A stretch of 64,000 nucleotides of DNA, taken from NCBI RefSeq assembly GCF_000716875.1, contig NZ_JNWQ01000025.1:15501-79500 (forward strand). Direction: 5' to 3'. A program made the translations under genes and the position numbers. Origin of the DNA: Streptomyces novaecaesareae (lineage in GTDB: Bacteria; Actinomycetota; Actinomycetes; Streptomycetales; Streptomycetaceae). The notes below the pieces were generated by a model. It was not told the DNA's origin. It was given only the letters and a program-made list of their open reading frames with translations, and ran no database searches. Below are positions 26,931-35,592 of the stretch, one piece after another (the stretch's first letter is position 1; each line of letters begins with the position of its first letter).

Positions 26931-28514
26931 TCAGCGCGCCGAGCCGGCCTTCCGCTGCGCCGGCGGGAGGCCGTGCAGGTGGGCGAAGTACTCGTACTGG
27001 CTGGGCAGCTTCTCGTTCAGCGCCGCCGTCTGCTCGGCCACCAGCTGGAACTCGCGGTCCGCCGCGGTGCTGTCGAGCTTGCCCAGCACGGGCAGCGGCT
27101 GCACCGGCAGCCCGCCCAGGCCGAGGAGGATCGCGCGGTAGGAGTACGACTCGAAGCCGTGGTAGTGCGGGTAGATCGACTCCTGGTCGGGCAGCTTGAC
27201 CTTCCACTGCTCCAGGCGCTCGGCCAGGCCGTCCGGGATCTCCCGGGTCTTGGTGTCCTTCCAGTACTGGTTGTCGGTGCGCTTCGAGGCGTACCAGTGC
27301 AGCACCATGAACTCGCGCAGACCGTCCATGATGTTCGCGGCCTGGCGGTTGTAGGCCTTGCGGAGCTGCTCGTCGGTGTCCTCGTTGCCGACGGGGAAGT
27401 TCTTGACCAGCTGCTCGATGCCGTTCTGGATGATGAAGATGCCGGTGGACTCCAGCGGCTCCACGAAGCCGTTGGAGAGGCCGATCGCCACGCAGTTCTT
27501 CACCCAGGCGCGCTCGCTGCGGCCGATGCGCATCTTGATGTGGTTGGCGGTGGCGTTCTCCCCCGCCGGGCCGACGAACTCGCGCAGCGTGCGCTCGGCC
27601 TCCTCCGGGGTGCTGTACTCGCTGGCGTACACGTAGCCGGTGCCGAGCCGCTCGAACAGCGGGATCGTCCAGATCCAGCCGGCGTCCTTCGCGGTCGCGG
27701 TGGTGGCCGGGCGCAGACCGTACTCGGCCATGTCCACCGGCACGCGCAGCGCCACGGCGCTGTCGTTGGGCAGGTGGTTCTGGAACGAGATGAACGGCTC
27801 CTTGAGCGCCTGGGCCACCAGCAGGCTGCGGAAGCCGGTGCAGTCCACGAAGAGGTCACCGTGGACGTCGCCCTGCTCGCGGGTGCGGACGTGGTCGATC
27901 GCGCCCTGGTCGTTCAGCGCGACGTCCACCACGTCGTCGAGGACGTGCTTGACCCCGCGCGCCGTGCCGAAGCGGGTCAGGAACTTCGACAGCAGCGTGG
28001 CGTCGAAGTGGTACGCGTACGGGAACTGCGTGTTCTGCTCGGTGAGGGTGGTGCGGTACTCCTCACCCCGCTCGAAGGTGCTGTCGAAGAGCGAGCCGTC
28101 GAAGTAGCGCGGCGAGCGCTCCGTGTCGCACATGTTGGCGATGAGGAAGGAGTCCCGGTCGAAGCGCTCGGTCGGCTGCTTCTGCACCCACCAGTCGGTG
28201 AGCGCGAAGCCGTCCACGACGCGGTTGCGCTCGAAGGGGTGGTAGAAGACGTGGCCCGGCTCGCGCCAGTCCTCGAAGCGGACCGCCAGCTTGTAGGTGG
28301 CGTGGCACTCGGGCATCCACTCGCGCTCGTCCAGGCCCAGGTAGTTGAAGAAGTGCCGGATCGTGCTGAAGGTGGCCTCACCCACCCCGATCGCGGGCAC
28401 GTTCTTCGACTCCACCAGGGTGACGTCCACCCGGTCGCCGAACGCCACCTTCAGGTAGGTCGCCGTCATCCAGCCCGAGGTACCGCCGCCGACGATCACC
28501 ACGCTGTTAGCCAT
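26931..28514 (-). CDS. Flavin-dependent tryptophan halogenase (probably Trp-6)
   Basis: This 527-residue enzyme chlorinates free tryptophan using FADH2, oxygen and chloride. The FAD motif is GGGTSGW (9-15). The catalytic lysine is Lys75 in TYKLAVRFEDW, WIWTIP lies at 280-285, and the glutamate is in EPLESTG (352-358). The segment TDWWVQKQPTERFDRDSF and the C-terminal LPSQYEYFA resemble SttH and Thal (Trp-6) more than PyrH (Trp-5) or PrnA/RebH (Trp-7), from memory, so the predicted product is 6-chlorotryptophan. The upstream region has the cluster's conserved 88-bp element. The enzyme class is secure; the regiochemistry is only probable. Confidence 0.95.
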   Translation of the reverse strand: MANSVVIVGGGTSGWMTATYLKVAFGDRVDVTLVESKNVPAIGVGEATFSTIRHFFNYLGLDEREWMPECHATYKLAVRFEDWREPGHVFYHPFERNRVVDGFALTDWWVQKQPTERFDRDSFLIANMCDTERSPRYFDGSLFDSTFERGEEYRTTLTEQNTQFPYAYHFDATLLSKFLTRFGTARGVKHVLDDVVDVALNDQGAIDHVRTREQGDVHGDLFVDCTGFRSLLVAQALKEPFISFQNHLPNDSAVALRVPVDMAEYGLRPATTATAKDAGWIWTIPLFERLGTGYVYASEYSTPEEAERTLREFVGPAGENATANHIKMRIGRSERAWVKNCVAIGLSNGFVEPLESTGIFIIQNGIEQLVKNFPVGNEDTDEQLRKAYNRQAANIMDGLREFMVLHWYASKRTDNQYWKDTKTREIPDGLAERLEQWKVKLPDQESIYPHYHGFESYSYRAILLGLGGLPVQPLPVLGKLDSTAADREFQLVAEQTAALNEKLPSQYEYFAHLHGLPPAQRKAGSAR

Positions 28515-28532
28515 GTAGGTCCCTTTGTCGAT

Positions 28533-28620
28533 TGCTGACGAACGTGTCTGGTCGAGCCTCGCGGAACCACCGGCGCGCAGCCACGTCCTTGACCGACAGG
28601 TGAAATTGGGCCGTCAGGGC
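28533..28620 (-). promoter_or_regulatory. 88-bp regulatory element upstream of halogenase
   Basis: These 88 bases match 31774-31861 without gaps at 73 positions. The element contains the 27-bp dyad at 28590-28616: TGACCGA, 13 bases, GCCGTCA on the plus strand. It lies just before the halogenase ribosome site and most likely contains its promoter and regulator site. Confidence 0.75.
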
Positions 28621-28630
28621 GCCGCGGCGG

Positions 28631-29296
28631 TCAGGACCGCAGGTACGTCAGCACGGCCAGCACCCGGCGGTGGCCGTCGTCCTCGGACAGGCCGAGTTTC
28701 AGGAAGATGCTGCCGATGTTCTTGGCGACCGTGGGCTGGCTGACGCACAGCGCCGCCGCGATGTTGGCGTTCGTCTTCCCCTCGGCCATCAGCCCCAGCA
28801 CCTCCCGCTCGCGCGAGGAGAGCCGGCCCAGCGGCTCGTTCATCTGCCCGCGCCGCAACAGCTGCCGGACGACCTCGGGATCGATGACCGTGCCGCCGGT
28901 GGCGACGCACTCGATCGCCGCCAGGAACTCGGCCACCCCGCCGATCCGGTCCTTGAGCAGGTAGCCGAGGCCGCCGCGGGAGTGCTCGCCGGACTCCAGC
29001 AGCTCGAACGCGTACGCCGTCGCGGCGTACTGGGTGAGCACCAGGACGGCGAGCTCCGGGTAGCGGGCGCGCAGGTCCATCGCCGAGCGCAGGCCGTCGT
29101 CGTTGAAGTCCGGCGGCATCCGCACGTCCGTCACCACGATGTCGGGCCGGTGCTCCTCGACGGCCTTGATCAGGTCGCGGCTGTCGCCGACCGCGGCCAC
29201 GGTCTCGTGCCCGAACCGCTCCAGCAGTTCGACGAGTCCTTCTCGCAGCAGGACGGCGTCCTCGGCGAGCACTATGCGGAATCGGGCGTTCGCCAC
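28631..29296 (-). CDS. NarL/LuxR-family response regulator
   Basis: This 221-residue regulator has an N-terminal receiver domain with acidic residues in LAEDAV, the phospho-accepting aspartate in VVTDVRMPP (about residue 56) and the lysine in LLKDR. The C-terminal LuxR-type helix-turn-helix includes LSSREREVLGLMAEGKTNANIA. It overlaps the kinase gene by 25 bp, so the pair is translationally coupled. It is a good candidate to bind the 27-bp dyad found upstream of the halogenase, the hydroxylase and the first NRPS gene. That link is inference. Confidence 0.92.
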   Translation of the reverse strand: MANARFRIVLAEDAVLLREGLVELLERFGHETVAAVGDSRDLIKAVEEHRPDIVVTDVRMPPDFNDDGLRSAMDLRARYPELAVLVLTQYAATAYAFELLESGEHSRGGLGYLLKDRIGGVAEFLAAIECVATGGTVIDPEVVRQLLRRGQMNEPLGRLSSREREVLGLMAEGKTNANIAAALCVSQPTVAKNIGSIFLKLGLSEDDGHRRVLAVLTYLRS

Positions 29297-30642
29297 GGCA
29301 GCTCCACGACTAGTTCGGTTGGGCCGCCGGACGGGCTGAGCAGCTTGAGCCTGCCCCCCACCACGGCGACGCGATCGGCAAGGCCCTGCAGGCCGCGGCC
29401 GTCCTCGGGCCGCGCGCCGCCCACGCCGTCGTCACCGACGCACAGCACCAGGCGGTCCCCCTCACGGCAGCCCGTCACCCAGGCCCTGCGGGCGCCACTG
29501 TGCTTCACCACGTTGGTGAGCGCTTCCTTCACCGCGAAGTACGCCACCGTCTCCACGGCGGACACCAGACGCTCCGGGAGGGTGATGTCGACGTGCACCG
29601 GCACCGGGCTCCGGTCCGCGATCTCGGCCACCGCGGCCGGCACCCCGCGGTCGGTGAGCAGCTGGGGGTGGATGCCGCGGATCAGCTCCCGCAGGTCGGC
29701 CAGCACGCCTTCGGCCTCCTTGCGGGCCTTGGCCACCAACACCGCACGGTCGGACCGCTCCTCCTCCAGCCCGTGCTCCACGATGCCCAGGGTCATGATC
29801 AGCCCGACCAGCCGCTGCTGCGCGCCGTCGTGCAGGTCGCGCTCGATCCGCTTGCGCTCGGCCTCGAACGCGTCCGCCAGCCGGATGCGCGAGCGGGTCA
29901 GCTCCTGGACGCGGGCGACGACCTCGGACTCCCGCGGCGCCAGCAGCAGGCGCACGAAGGCCGCCCGGCCCGCGGCCAGCGCGGTCACCAGGTAGGCCGC
30001 CGCCGGCAGCAGGACGAGGCCGACGAGCACCACCAGCACCCGGTCGAGCGGGGTGGCGATGTGCCAGTGGCCGAAGACGATGAGCGGGCCGAGGTCGACG
30101 AAGGGCTCCAGGAAGGGGGCGGCGATGAGGATGACCACGCTCCCCACCAGCAGGACGCCGCCGAAGTCGATCAGCGGCAGCACGGCCGTCAGCGCGATCG
30201 CGTAGCTGAACTCGCGCCAGGTCGCCGCCTCGCCGATGCGCAGCCACAGCCACGCCTTCAGCCCGGGCGCGTCCGGCGCCACGTGCGGGTTGCCGACGCG
30301 CTCGGTGTCCACGATCCGCAGGCGCAGGCGTTCCACCGCGGCGACCGGCATGCCGGTCGCCGCGGCCAGGACCACCACCACCATCAGCTGGGCGTAGTCG
30401 GGCAGGTTGTCGACGTAGATCAGCCCGTTCATCGCCGCGGCCATGATCAGGAACACGACGGCCCCGCCGCAGGACAGGTAGCCGAGCGACCGCCACGGCC
30501 AGCCGGACGTCAGCAGCAGGCGCGGACCGAGGGTCAGCGCCTGCCGGCAGTTCAGCGGGGCCGCGTCCGGCGGGCACGCGTCCGCGCACGCCCGCCGGTC
30601 GGCACTCGGGTTCGAGATCACCAAAACGTGACACCAGTGCAT
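29272..30642 (-). CDS. NarL-type sensor histidine kinase
   Basis: This sensor kinase has about five or six membrane segments in its first half and no large extracellular domain. A dimerisation and phosphoacceptor motif of the HisKA_3 type follows (RIERDLHDGAQQR), then an HATPase domain (EALTNVVKHSGA, DDGVGG, GLQGLADRV). It pairs with the overlapping response regulator. The start is uncertain: I give the ATG at 30642 with GTGGAA before it, but the frame is open up to a TTG at 30717. It lies downstream of the hydroxylase gene on the same strand and may share its transcript. Confidence 0.85.
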   Translation of the reverse strand: MHWCHVLVISNPSADRRACADACPPDAAPLNCRQALTLGPRLLLTSGWPWRSLGYLSCGGAVVFLIMAAAMNGLIYVDNLPDYAQLMVVVVLAAATGMPVAAVERLRLRIVDTERVGNPHVAPDAPGLKAWLWLRIGEAATWREFSYAIALTAVLPLIDFGGVLLVGSVVILIAAPFLEPFVDLGPLIVFGHWHIATPLDRVLVVLVGLVLLPAAAYLVTALAAGRAAFVRLLLAPRESEVVARVQELTRSRIRLADAFEAERKRIERDLHDGAQQRLVGLIMTLGIVEHGLEEERSDRAVLVAKARKEAEGVLADLRELIRGIHPQLLTDRGVPAAVAEIADRSPVPVHVDITLPERLVSAVETVAYFAVKEALTNVVKHSGARRAWVTGCREGDRLVLCVGDDGVGGARPEDGRGLQGLADRVAVVGGRLKLLSPSGGPTELVVELPWRTPDSA

Positions 30643-30774
30643 ATTTCCACGGGCCAAGCCAATACAGGCCGGCACCGACACACAAGGCCGCCGCCAGGTG
30701 TTTTCCCTACGATTCAAGGTGGTTGACGACCCCTGAATCGCCGGACCTCGCGGCGGCGCAGTGTGGTGCAGGCG

Positions 30775-31734
30775 TCACACGATGACGCGCGAGCGGGACT
30801 CGGTCGCCGTGTACACCTTGCGGATGTCCCGGATCAGGTTGACCCGCTTCAGCCACCGGTCCGTCCCGTCGTACCTCGGCTGGAACGGCTCCCGCCCGTG
30901 GATGACGCGGTAGTTGTCGAGGAAGATGGCGTCGCCGGGCTCCAGCACCACCCGCTCCAGGGCGCCGGTCACGTACGTGTACAGCTCGGCGATGGCCTCC
31001 TTCGCCTCCACGTCGTCCTCGTCCGCGGCGCAGGTGTCGTCGAAGTCGATCCGCAGATAGCGCGACTCGGCCGGGCCGAACAGGATCGCGTCGCGGTCCA
31101 CCGCACCGCTGGAGTGCCCCTGCGGCCCGACGTGCGACTGGTCGGGGCGGTGGTGGAAGCGCTTCTCGGACAGGATCCCGGACAGCCGCGCCGGCAGGTC
31201 GAGCCGGTCGGCGCGCACCACGGTGGTGCCGACCTGCTCCTGGTTGCGCAGGCAGTACAGCGCCACGTAGTCGCAGCGGCACTGGTGGAAGGCGTCCTCG
31301 GTGTGCAGCGACAGCGGGGCCGTGCTGCTGCCGCTGGTCTCCGAGGTCTCCTTGCCGGGCGCCGGGCACACGTCGTGCACGATGCGGCCGTTCTGCTGGT
31401 CGCCCCAGGCGAACGGCTCACCGAGGCCGGCGCTGAGCAGCGTGAGCACGACCTCCTCGCGGAGGCCGGCGCCGGTCTTCAGCGCCATGTCCCAGCCGGT
31501 CGGGGTCGGTTCGAGGTCCTGGCGCAGCGGCAGGCCCGAGATCACCGCCACGTCCGTCTCGTCCGCCTGGACCCGCCGGAAGAACTGGCGGACCCGGATC
31601 GGCAGCGACTCCGCCACCATCCGGGCGTGCGGGAGGAACTCGGCCGGGTCCCACGGGCCGTACTCGTCGAGCACCTCGTCGACCAGCCAATCGATCTGCC
31701 TGCTCTCGTTGGGTTCGATGACGAGCCTTTTCAC
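30775..31734 (-). CDS. Fe(II)/2-oxoglutarate amino-acid hydroxylase (VioC/AsnO-like)
   Basis: This 319-residue oxygenase belongs to the clavaminate synthase-like group that hydroxylates amino acids, often at the beta carbon (VioC, OrfP, AsnO and MppO are characterised members). The metal ligands are His-Thr-Glu in SLHTEDAF and a distal His in VIHGREPFQ. The arginine that would bind 2-oxoglutarate lies about 14 residues later, in TDRWLKR. The GTG at 31734 is 9 bases past GGAAGG; the ATG at 31743 overlaps that site and is less likely. The upstream region carries the 88-bp element shared with the halogenase, which places the gene in the cluster. It probably supplies a beta-hydroxy residue for one of the unassigned modules. 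Confidence 0.87.
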   Translation of the reverse strand: MKRLVIEPNESRQIDWLVDEVLDEYGPWDPAEFLPHARMVAESLPIRVRQFFRRVQADETDVAVISGLPLRQDLEPTPTGWDMALKTGAGLREEVVLTLLSAGLGEPFAWGDQQNGRIVHDVCPAPGKETSETSGSSTAPLSLHTEDAFHQCRCDYVALYCLRNQEQVGTTVVRADRLDLPARLSGILSEKRFHHRPDQSHVGPQGHSSGAVDRDAILFGPAESRYLRIDFDDTCAADEDDVEAKEAIAELYTYVTGALERVVLEPGDAIFLDNYRVIHGREPFQPRYDGTDRWLKRVNLIRDIRKVYTATESRSRVIV

Positions 31735-31773
31735 GCGAACCATCCTTCCGTTCCGCCGGTCGACGGAGTTTGC

Positions 31774-31861
31774 TGCTGATGAACGTGCCCGGTCGAGCCT
31801 CTCGAAAGCGCCGGTGCGCAGCCATGACCTTGACCGACGGGTGAAACTGCTCGGTCAGGGC
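31774..31861 (-). promoter_or_regulatory. 88-bp regulatory element upstream of hydroxylase
   Basis: This is the second copy of the element at 28533-28620. Its dyad at 31831-31857 is the most symmetrical of the three: TGACCGA, 13 bases, TCGGTCA. It precedes the hydroxylase start on the minus strand. The OmpR-type regulator starts 134 bp away in the other direction. Confidence 0.75.
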
Positions 31862-31995
31862 ACGGACTACGCGCGATGCGTCAGGGCGGTGCGGTCGTGG
31901 TCCGGGAGCCGCCCCCGCCTGCCGAGGACACCCCCGCAGCGGGCCCGCACGGAAGGTGTGAGAGAGTCGGCCGCCCGAAACGCGAGGAGGAGCCG

Positions 31996-32745
31996 ATGCA
32001 CGGGAACGGCCCCGGGGGCACGGACGGCCCCGGCGGCGGCCGGGTCCTGGTGGTGGACGACGACGCGGCCATCCGCCGCACCCTGGAACGCGGCCTGCGC
32101 CTGAGCGGCTTCACCGTCACCCTCGCCGAGGACGGTGAGACGGCCCTCGCCCGCCTGCTGCCCGCCGCACCGGACGCGCCGGTGCCCAACGCCGCGGACG
32201 TCCTCGTGCTCGACGTCTCCATGCCCGGCGTCAGCGGCGCCGAGGTCTGCCGGGCCCTGCGCGCCCGGGGCGACGACATCCCGGTCCTGATGCTCTCCGC
32301 CCTGGACGAGCCCGCCGACCGGGTCGCCGGTCTGCAGGCCGGGGCGGACGACTACCTGGTGAAGCCCTTCGCCCTGGAGGAGCTGGTGCTGCGGCTGCGC
32401 GCCCTGCTGCGCCGCCGGCCTCCGCAGCCCGCCGACCGCATCCTGTCCGGCCCGCTGACGATCGACCCGGCAACCCGCCAGGCCCACCTCGACGGCCGCG
32501 AACTGCGGCTCACCCGGCGGGAGTTCGAGCTGCTCACGCAACTCGCCAGGAACACCGGCATCGTCCTCTCCCGCGAGCTGCTGCTGGAACGGGTCTGGGG
32601 GTACGACTTCGAGGTGCGCAGCGACGCCGTGGACACCTTCGTCAGCTACCTGCGGCGCAAACTGGAGGCCGACGGCCGGCCCCGGCTGATCCACACCGTC
32701 CGGGGCGTCGGCTTCGTCCTGCGGCTGCCCGGCGGGAACGGGTAG
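31996..32745 (+). CDS. OmpR-family response regulator
   Basis: This 249-residue regulator has a receiver domain (VVDDDAAIRR, phospho-accepting Asp in VLVLDVSMPG, Lys in YLVKPFAL) and a C-terminal winged-helix DNA-binding domain (LTRREFELL, RGVGFVLR). It resembles the MprA/TcrA group. The ATG at 31996 has an ideal GAGGAGGAG; the frame is open further upstream without a better site. It is followed after 8 bp by its kinase. It reads away from the peptide cluster and probably belongs to the chromosomal backbone. Confidence 0.93.
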   Translation: MHGNGPGGTDGPGGGRVLVVDDDAAIRRTLERGLRLSGFTVTLAEDGETALARLLPAAPDAPVPNAADVLVLDVSMPGVSGAEVCRALRARGDDIPVLMLSALDEPADRVAGLQAGADDYLVKPFALEELVLRLRALLRRRPPQPADRILSGPLTIDPATRQAHLDGRELRLTRREFELLTQLARNTGIVLSRELLLERVWGYDFEVRSDAVDTFVSYLRRKLEADGRPRLIHTVRGVGFVLRLPGGNG

Positions 32746-32753
32746 CGGCCGCC

Positions 32754-34292
32754 GTGAAGCTCTCCACCCGCATCGCCCTGTGGGCCGCCGCCGTCGTCCC
32801 GCTGCTGGTCGCGCTGGCCGGACTGCTCCTGCTGCCGCTGGTCGGCCGGGACCTCCGGCACCAGCAGGACACCCGACTGGGCGACCGGGCGGCCGCCGTC
32901 CTGCCGAGCGTGCGCGCACTGGTGGCCGCCGAAACCCGGGGCCGCCCCAAGGTCGAGCAGAACCAGCAGCGCAAGGTGCTGGACGCCGCCCTGGACTCGG
33001 GGGTACGGGTCACCGCCCAGGACGGCACCGTCCTGTTGTCGGTCGGCCCGCAGCCCGCGGACGGGCAGGCCTTCCCCGCCGCACCCGGCGGGCCCGTCAC
33101 CGTCCGCGACCGGGGCACGGCCTGGCGGGTGCTGACCGTCCACGTCTCCGGCACCGGAGCCGAAGGCGGCAACGGCACGCTCTGGGTCAGCGAGCCCGGC
33201 GGCCTGGCCGGCGACCAGACGGCGGCGGTGCGCCGGCGGGTCCTGCTCGTGGCGGCCGTCTCCGCGCCGCTCTCCGCCCTGATCGGCTTCGCCCTCGCCG
33301 AGCGCGCCACCGCACCGCTGCGCCGGCTCAGCCGCCGTGCGGCGGAACTCGACCCGGCTGCCGCCCACTCCCCCGTCGCCACCGGCGCCCCCGCCACCGA
33401 TACCGGCGTCGCAGGGTCCACCGCGTCGACAGGGTCCGCAGGGTCGACAGGCTTCGCGGCGGAGCGCAGCGGAACCGTCGAGGTGGACGAACTCGCCGCC
33501 GCCCTCGCCCTGTTGCTCTCCCGCTACGACGAGCAGGCGCTGCGCACCGCCCAGGCCCTGGAGACCGCCCGCTCGTTCTCGGCCGCCGCCTCGCACGAGC
33601 TGCGGACGCCGCTGATGAGCCTGCGCACCAACCTGGACGTGCTCGCCGCCCACCCGAACCTCCCGTCCTCCGAACGGGCCGAGATCGTCGCCGAGTTGCG
33701 CGACGACCACACCCGGCTGCTGGACCTGCTCACCGCCCTCGGCACCCTCGCGCGCGGCGACCTCGTCGAGATCGACTCCTTCGCCCCGGTGGACCTCGCC
33801 GACCTCGCCGACGCGGCCGCCGCCGACGCCCGGCGCCGCCACCCCGCCGCCGGGTTCACCGTGGAACTCCCGCCCGAGCTACGGGTGTTCGGGTGGGAGC
33901 CCGGGCTGCGGATCATGCTCGTCAACCTCCTCGTCAACGCCGCCGTGCACGGGCGGCGCGGCGGGACGGAGCCGGCCCGGGTGACCGTCCGGCTGGCCCC
34001 CGCCGGGACGGTCGCGCTGCTCACCGTCGACGACACCGGGCCCGGCATCCCGCCCGGCGAGCGCGAGGCGGTCTTCCACCGCTTCCACCGCCGCCGCGAC
34101 AGCCCCGGCTCCGGGCTCGGGCTCACCCTGGTCGCCCAGCAGGCCGCGCTGCACCGGGGCACCGTCCGGATCACCGAACCCCTGGGCGGCACCGGCTGCC
34201 GGGTGGAGGTCCGCCTGCCACTGCCGACCGCCGACGCGCCGACCGTACGGCTCCCGGCCCGGCGGGACTGGATCGCGGGCGAGGAGCACTGA
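32754..34292 (+). CDS. OmpR-type sensor histidine kinase (MprB-like)
   Basis: This 512-residue kinase has a first membrane segment at residues 8-30, an extracellular sensor of about 125 residues, a second membrane segment near 160-182, and then a HAMP linker. An unusual Ala/Ser/Thr-rich insert (about 200-238) lies within the HAMP region. The HisKA motif is SHELRTPL and the ATPase boxes are NLLVNAAVHG, DTGPGIP and GSGLGLTL. The GTG at 32754 follows the regulator stop by 8 bp. The pair is followed by two small exported proteins, so the signal may be cell-envelope related. Confidence 0.92.
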   Translation: MKLSTRIALWAAAVVPLLVALAGLLLLPLVGRDLRHQQDTRLGDRAAAVLPSVRALVAAETRGRPKVEQNQQRKVLDAALDSGVRVTAQDGTVLLSVGPQPADGQAFPAAPGGPVTVRDRGTAWRVLTVHVSGTGAEGGNGTLWVSEPGGLAGDQTAAVRRRVLLVAAVSAPLSALIGFALAERATAPLRRLSRRAAELDPAAAHSPVATGAPATDTGVAGSTASTGSAGSTGFAAERSGTVEVDELAAALALLLSRYDEQALRTAQALETARSFSAAASHELRTPLMSLRTNLDVLAAHPNLPSSERAEIVAELRDDHTRLLDLLTALGTLARGDLVEIDSFAPVDLADLADAAAADARRRHPAAGFTVELPPELRVFGWEPGLRIMLVNLLVNAAVHGRRGGTEPARVTVRLAPAGTVALLTVDDTGPGIPPGEREAVFHRFHRRRDSPGSGLGLTLVAQQAALHRGTVRITEPLGGTGCRVEVRLPLPTADAPTVRLPARRDWIAGEEH

Positions 34293-34413
34293 GTTCCACA
34301 GGGAATCCACAAGAAGCCGTCCTACGCTCCCGGCGACCGGGCCGGATCCCGCCGGGTGGGCACCCGCCTGCCGGCCCGGCGCCGGAGACCGTCCACGGCA
34401 GAAAGGGACTCCC

Positions 34414-34818
34414 ATGTCCACCCACCGCAACACCTCCGTCCTCGGCGCCCTGGCCCTCGCCGGCTCGCTCCTCGCCGCCGTCGCCGCCGTCCCCGCCCAG
34501 GCCGCCACGCCGTCGCCCGCGAGCACGCCCGCGGGCGACGGCGCGAAGGCCATCTGCAAGCGGCTCCCGAAGACCGAGGAGCGCGTCACCAAGGCGCTCA
34601 CCCGCCTCGGCGGCGACGCCACCGTGGTCGGCTCGGTCGCCCGGCTGCAGCAGCGGGCCGCCGACGCCAAGGCCGCCGGCCACACCGAGATCGAGAAGCT
34701 CCTCAACGACCGCCTCACCGCCCGCAAGGCCCTGGTCACCACCCTGCAGACCCGGCAGAACGACCTCCGCTCCGTCGCCACCTGGTGCGCCGGCCACGAC
34801 CAGGGTGCCTCCAAGTGA
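34414..34818 (+). CDS. Small secreted protein, unknown function
   Basis: This 134-residue protein has a Sec signal peptide with a hydrophobic core at residues 10-28 and a probable cleavage site at PAQAA. The mature part is helical and charged, with two cysteines (ICKRL and TWCAG) that could form a disulfide. It lies 121 bp after the kinase and overlaps the following lipoprotein gene by GTGA. I recognise no domain. It may be a target or accessory sensor of the neighbouring two-component system. Confidence 0.75.
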   Translation: MSTHRNTSVLGALALAGSLLAAVAAVPAQAATPSPASTPAGDGAKAICKRLPKTEERVTKALTRLGGDATVVGSVARLQQRAADAKAAGHTEIEKLLNDRLTARKALVTTLQTRQNDLRSVATWCAGHDQGASK

Positions 34819-35021
34819 CCCGCCGCCCGGCCACCCTGCTCGCCGGCCTCGCCCTCGCCGCGACGGCCCTCCTCACCGCCTGCGGCCCCGGCAGCTCCGG
34901 CGGCCACGCGGCCCCCGGCCCGGCCGACAGCAGCCAGGTCCAGGACATGCAGCACAAGCTCGACGCCGCCGACTCCGCGGCCACCCAGGCCGACACGGAC
35001 AGCGCGGCCGACAACGGCTGA
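34815..35021 (+). CDS. Small lipoprotein
   Basis: This 68-residue protein has a short positive N terminus (VTRRP), a hydrophobic stretch and the lipobox LLTAC, so it should be lipid-anchored at the cysteine near residue 22. The mature part is Ala/Asp/Ser rich and looks disordered. The GTG start overlaps the stop of the secreted protein (GTGA), showing translational coupling. The function is unknown. Confidence 0.7.
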   Translation: MTRRPATLLAGLALAATALLTACGPGSSGGHAAPGPADSSQVQDMQHKLDAADSAATQADTDSAADNG

Positions 35022-35035
35022 CGCCGCCCACCCCG

Positions 35036-35070
35036 CCCGGGCCCAGGGCACGACCCGCCCTGGGCCCGGG
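35036..35070. terminator. Terminator after lipoprotein gene
   Basis: Arms 35036-35049 and 35057-35070 (CCCGGGCCCAGGGC and its complement) form a perfect 14-bp stem with a seven-base loop, 14 bp past the stop codon. Confidence 0.75.
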
Positions 35071-35086
35071 TCGTCCGGGTCGCCAC

Positions 35087-35500
35087 TCATCGAGCCGCCG
35101 CGGCAGGCTGTTCGGCGTCGCCGACCCCGCCGTCTCGCCCGGGTCCGTCCACCGCGAGGGCGTACGCCGAGGGCTCCGTCGGCAGCTCCGGCAGCCTCGG
35201 CTCGGGCAGCACCCGCGCACCGCGCCGCCGCCCAGCCCGCCCCGAACAGCCCCGTCGCGACCAGCCCCGTCGCGGCAAGCCCCGTCGCGACCAGCCCCGT
35301 CGCGCCCAGCCGCAACCCCTTGCCGCCCGTGCCGTGCCCGTCCGCCCGGCCGTGAGCGCCGGCAGACACAGCCCCGCGCCCACCGCCACCAGGCCCGCCC
35401 ACTCGTTGCCCCTCAGGCGCACCCGCAGCACCCGGGCCGCTCCGACGGCCGTCACGGCGAGCGCGGAGGCCGGCGCCGCACATGTCCATCCCCACCCCCA
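35087..35500 (-). pseudogene. Possible frameshifted small membrane protein gene
   Basis: The 570 bp between the lipoprotein and the SMP-30-like gene hold no intact convincing gene. On the minus strand, a plausible N-terminal piece (NEWAGLVAVGAGLCLPALTAG), a Gly/Ala/Thr-rich hydrophobic piece in another frame over the 15-bp repeats, and a C-terminal piece ending in EQPAAAAR look like parts of one protein broken by frameshifts near 35240-35350. This is a weak call; it could be non-coding. Confidence 0.25.
35248..35309. repeat. 15-bp tandem repeats
   Basis: About four copies of AGCCCCGTCGCGACC lie in tandem, with small variants. If coding on the minus strand they give a VATGL-type repeat. Confidence 0.75.
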
Positions 35501-35592
35501 CCAGGAACGGACACTGCCGCAGCGCCCCGGCCTCCCACCGCCCGGCCCGGCCCGCGCCGCCGAGGCACAGGCCCGAGGGCGGGGCCGACCAG

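Noticed and set aside
21853..28514. Assignment of the cluster to taromycin or another daptomycin-like lipopeptide
   Set aside because: Halogenase and dioxygenase genes are shared in type, but there are only four modules, no acyl-loading genes, no formamidase and a PBP-type release domain.
31996..34292. OmpR-type two-component system as part of the peptide cluster
   Set aside because: It reads away from the cluster, lacks the shared dyad in its own promoter orientation, and is followed by envelope-type small proteins; membership cannot be supported.
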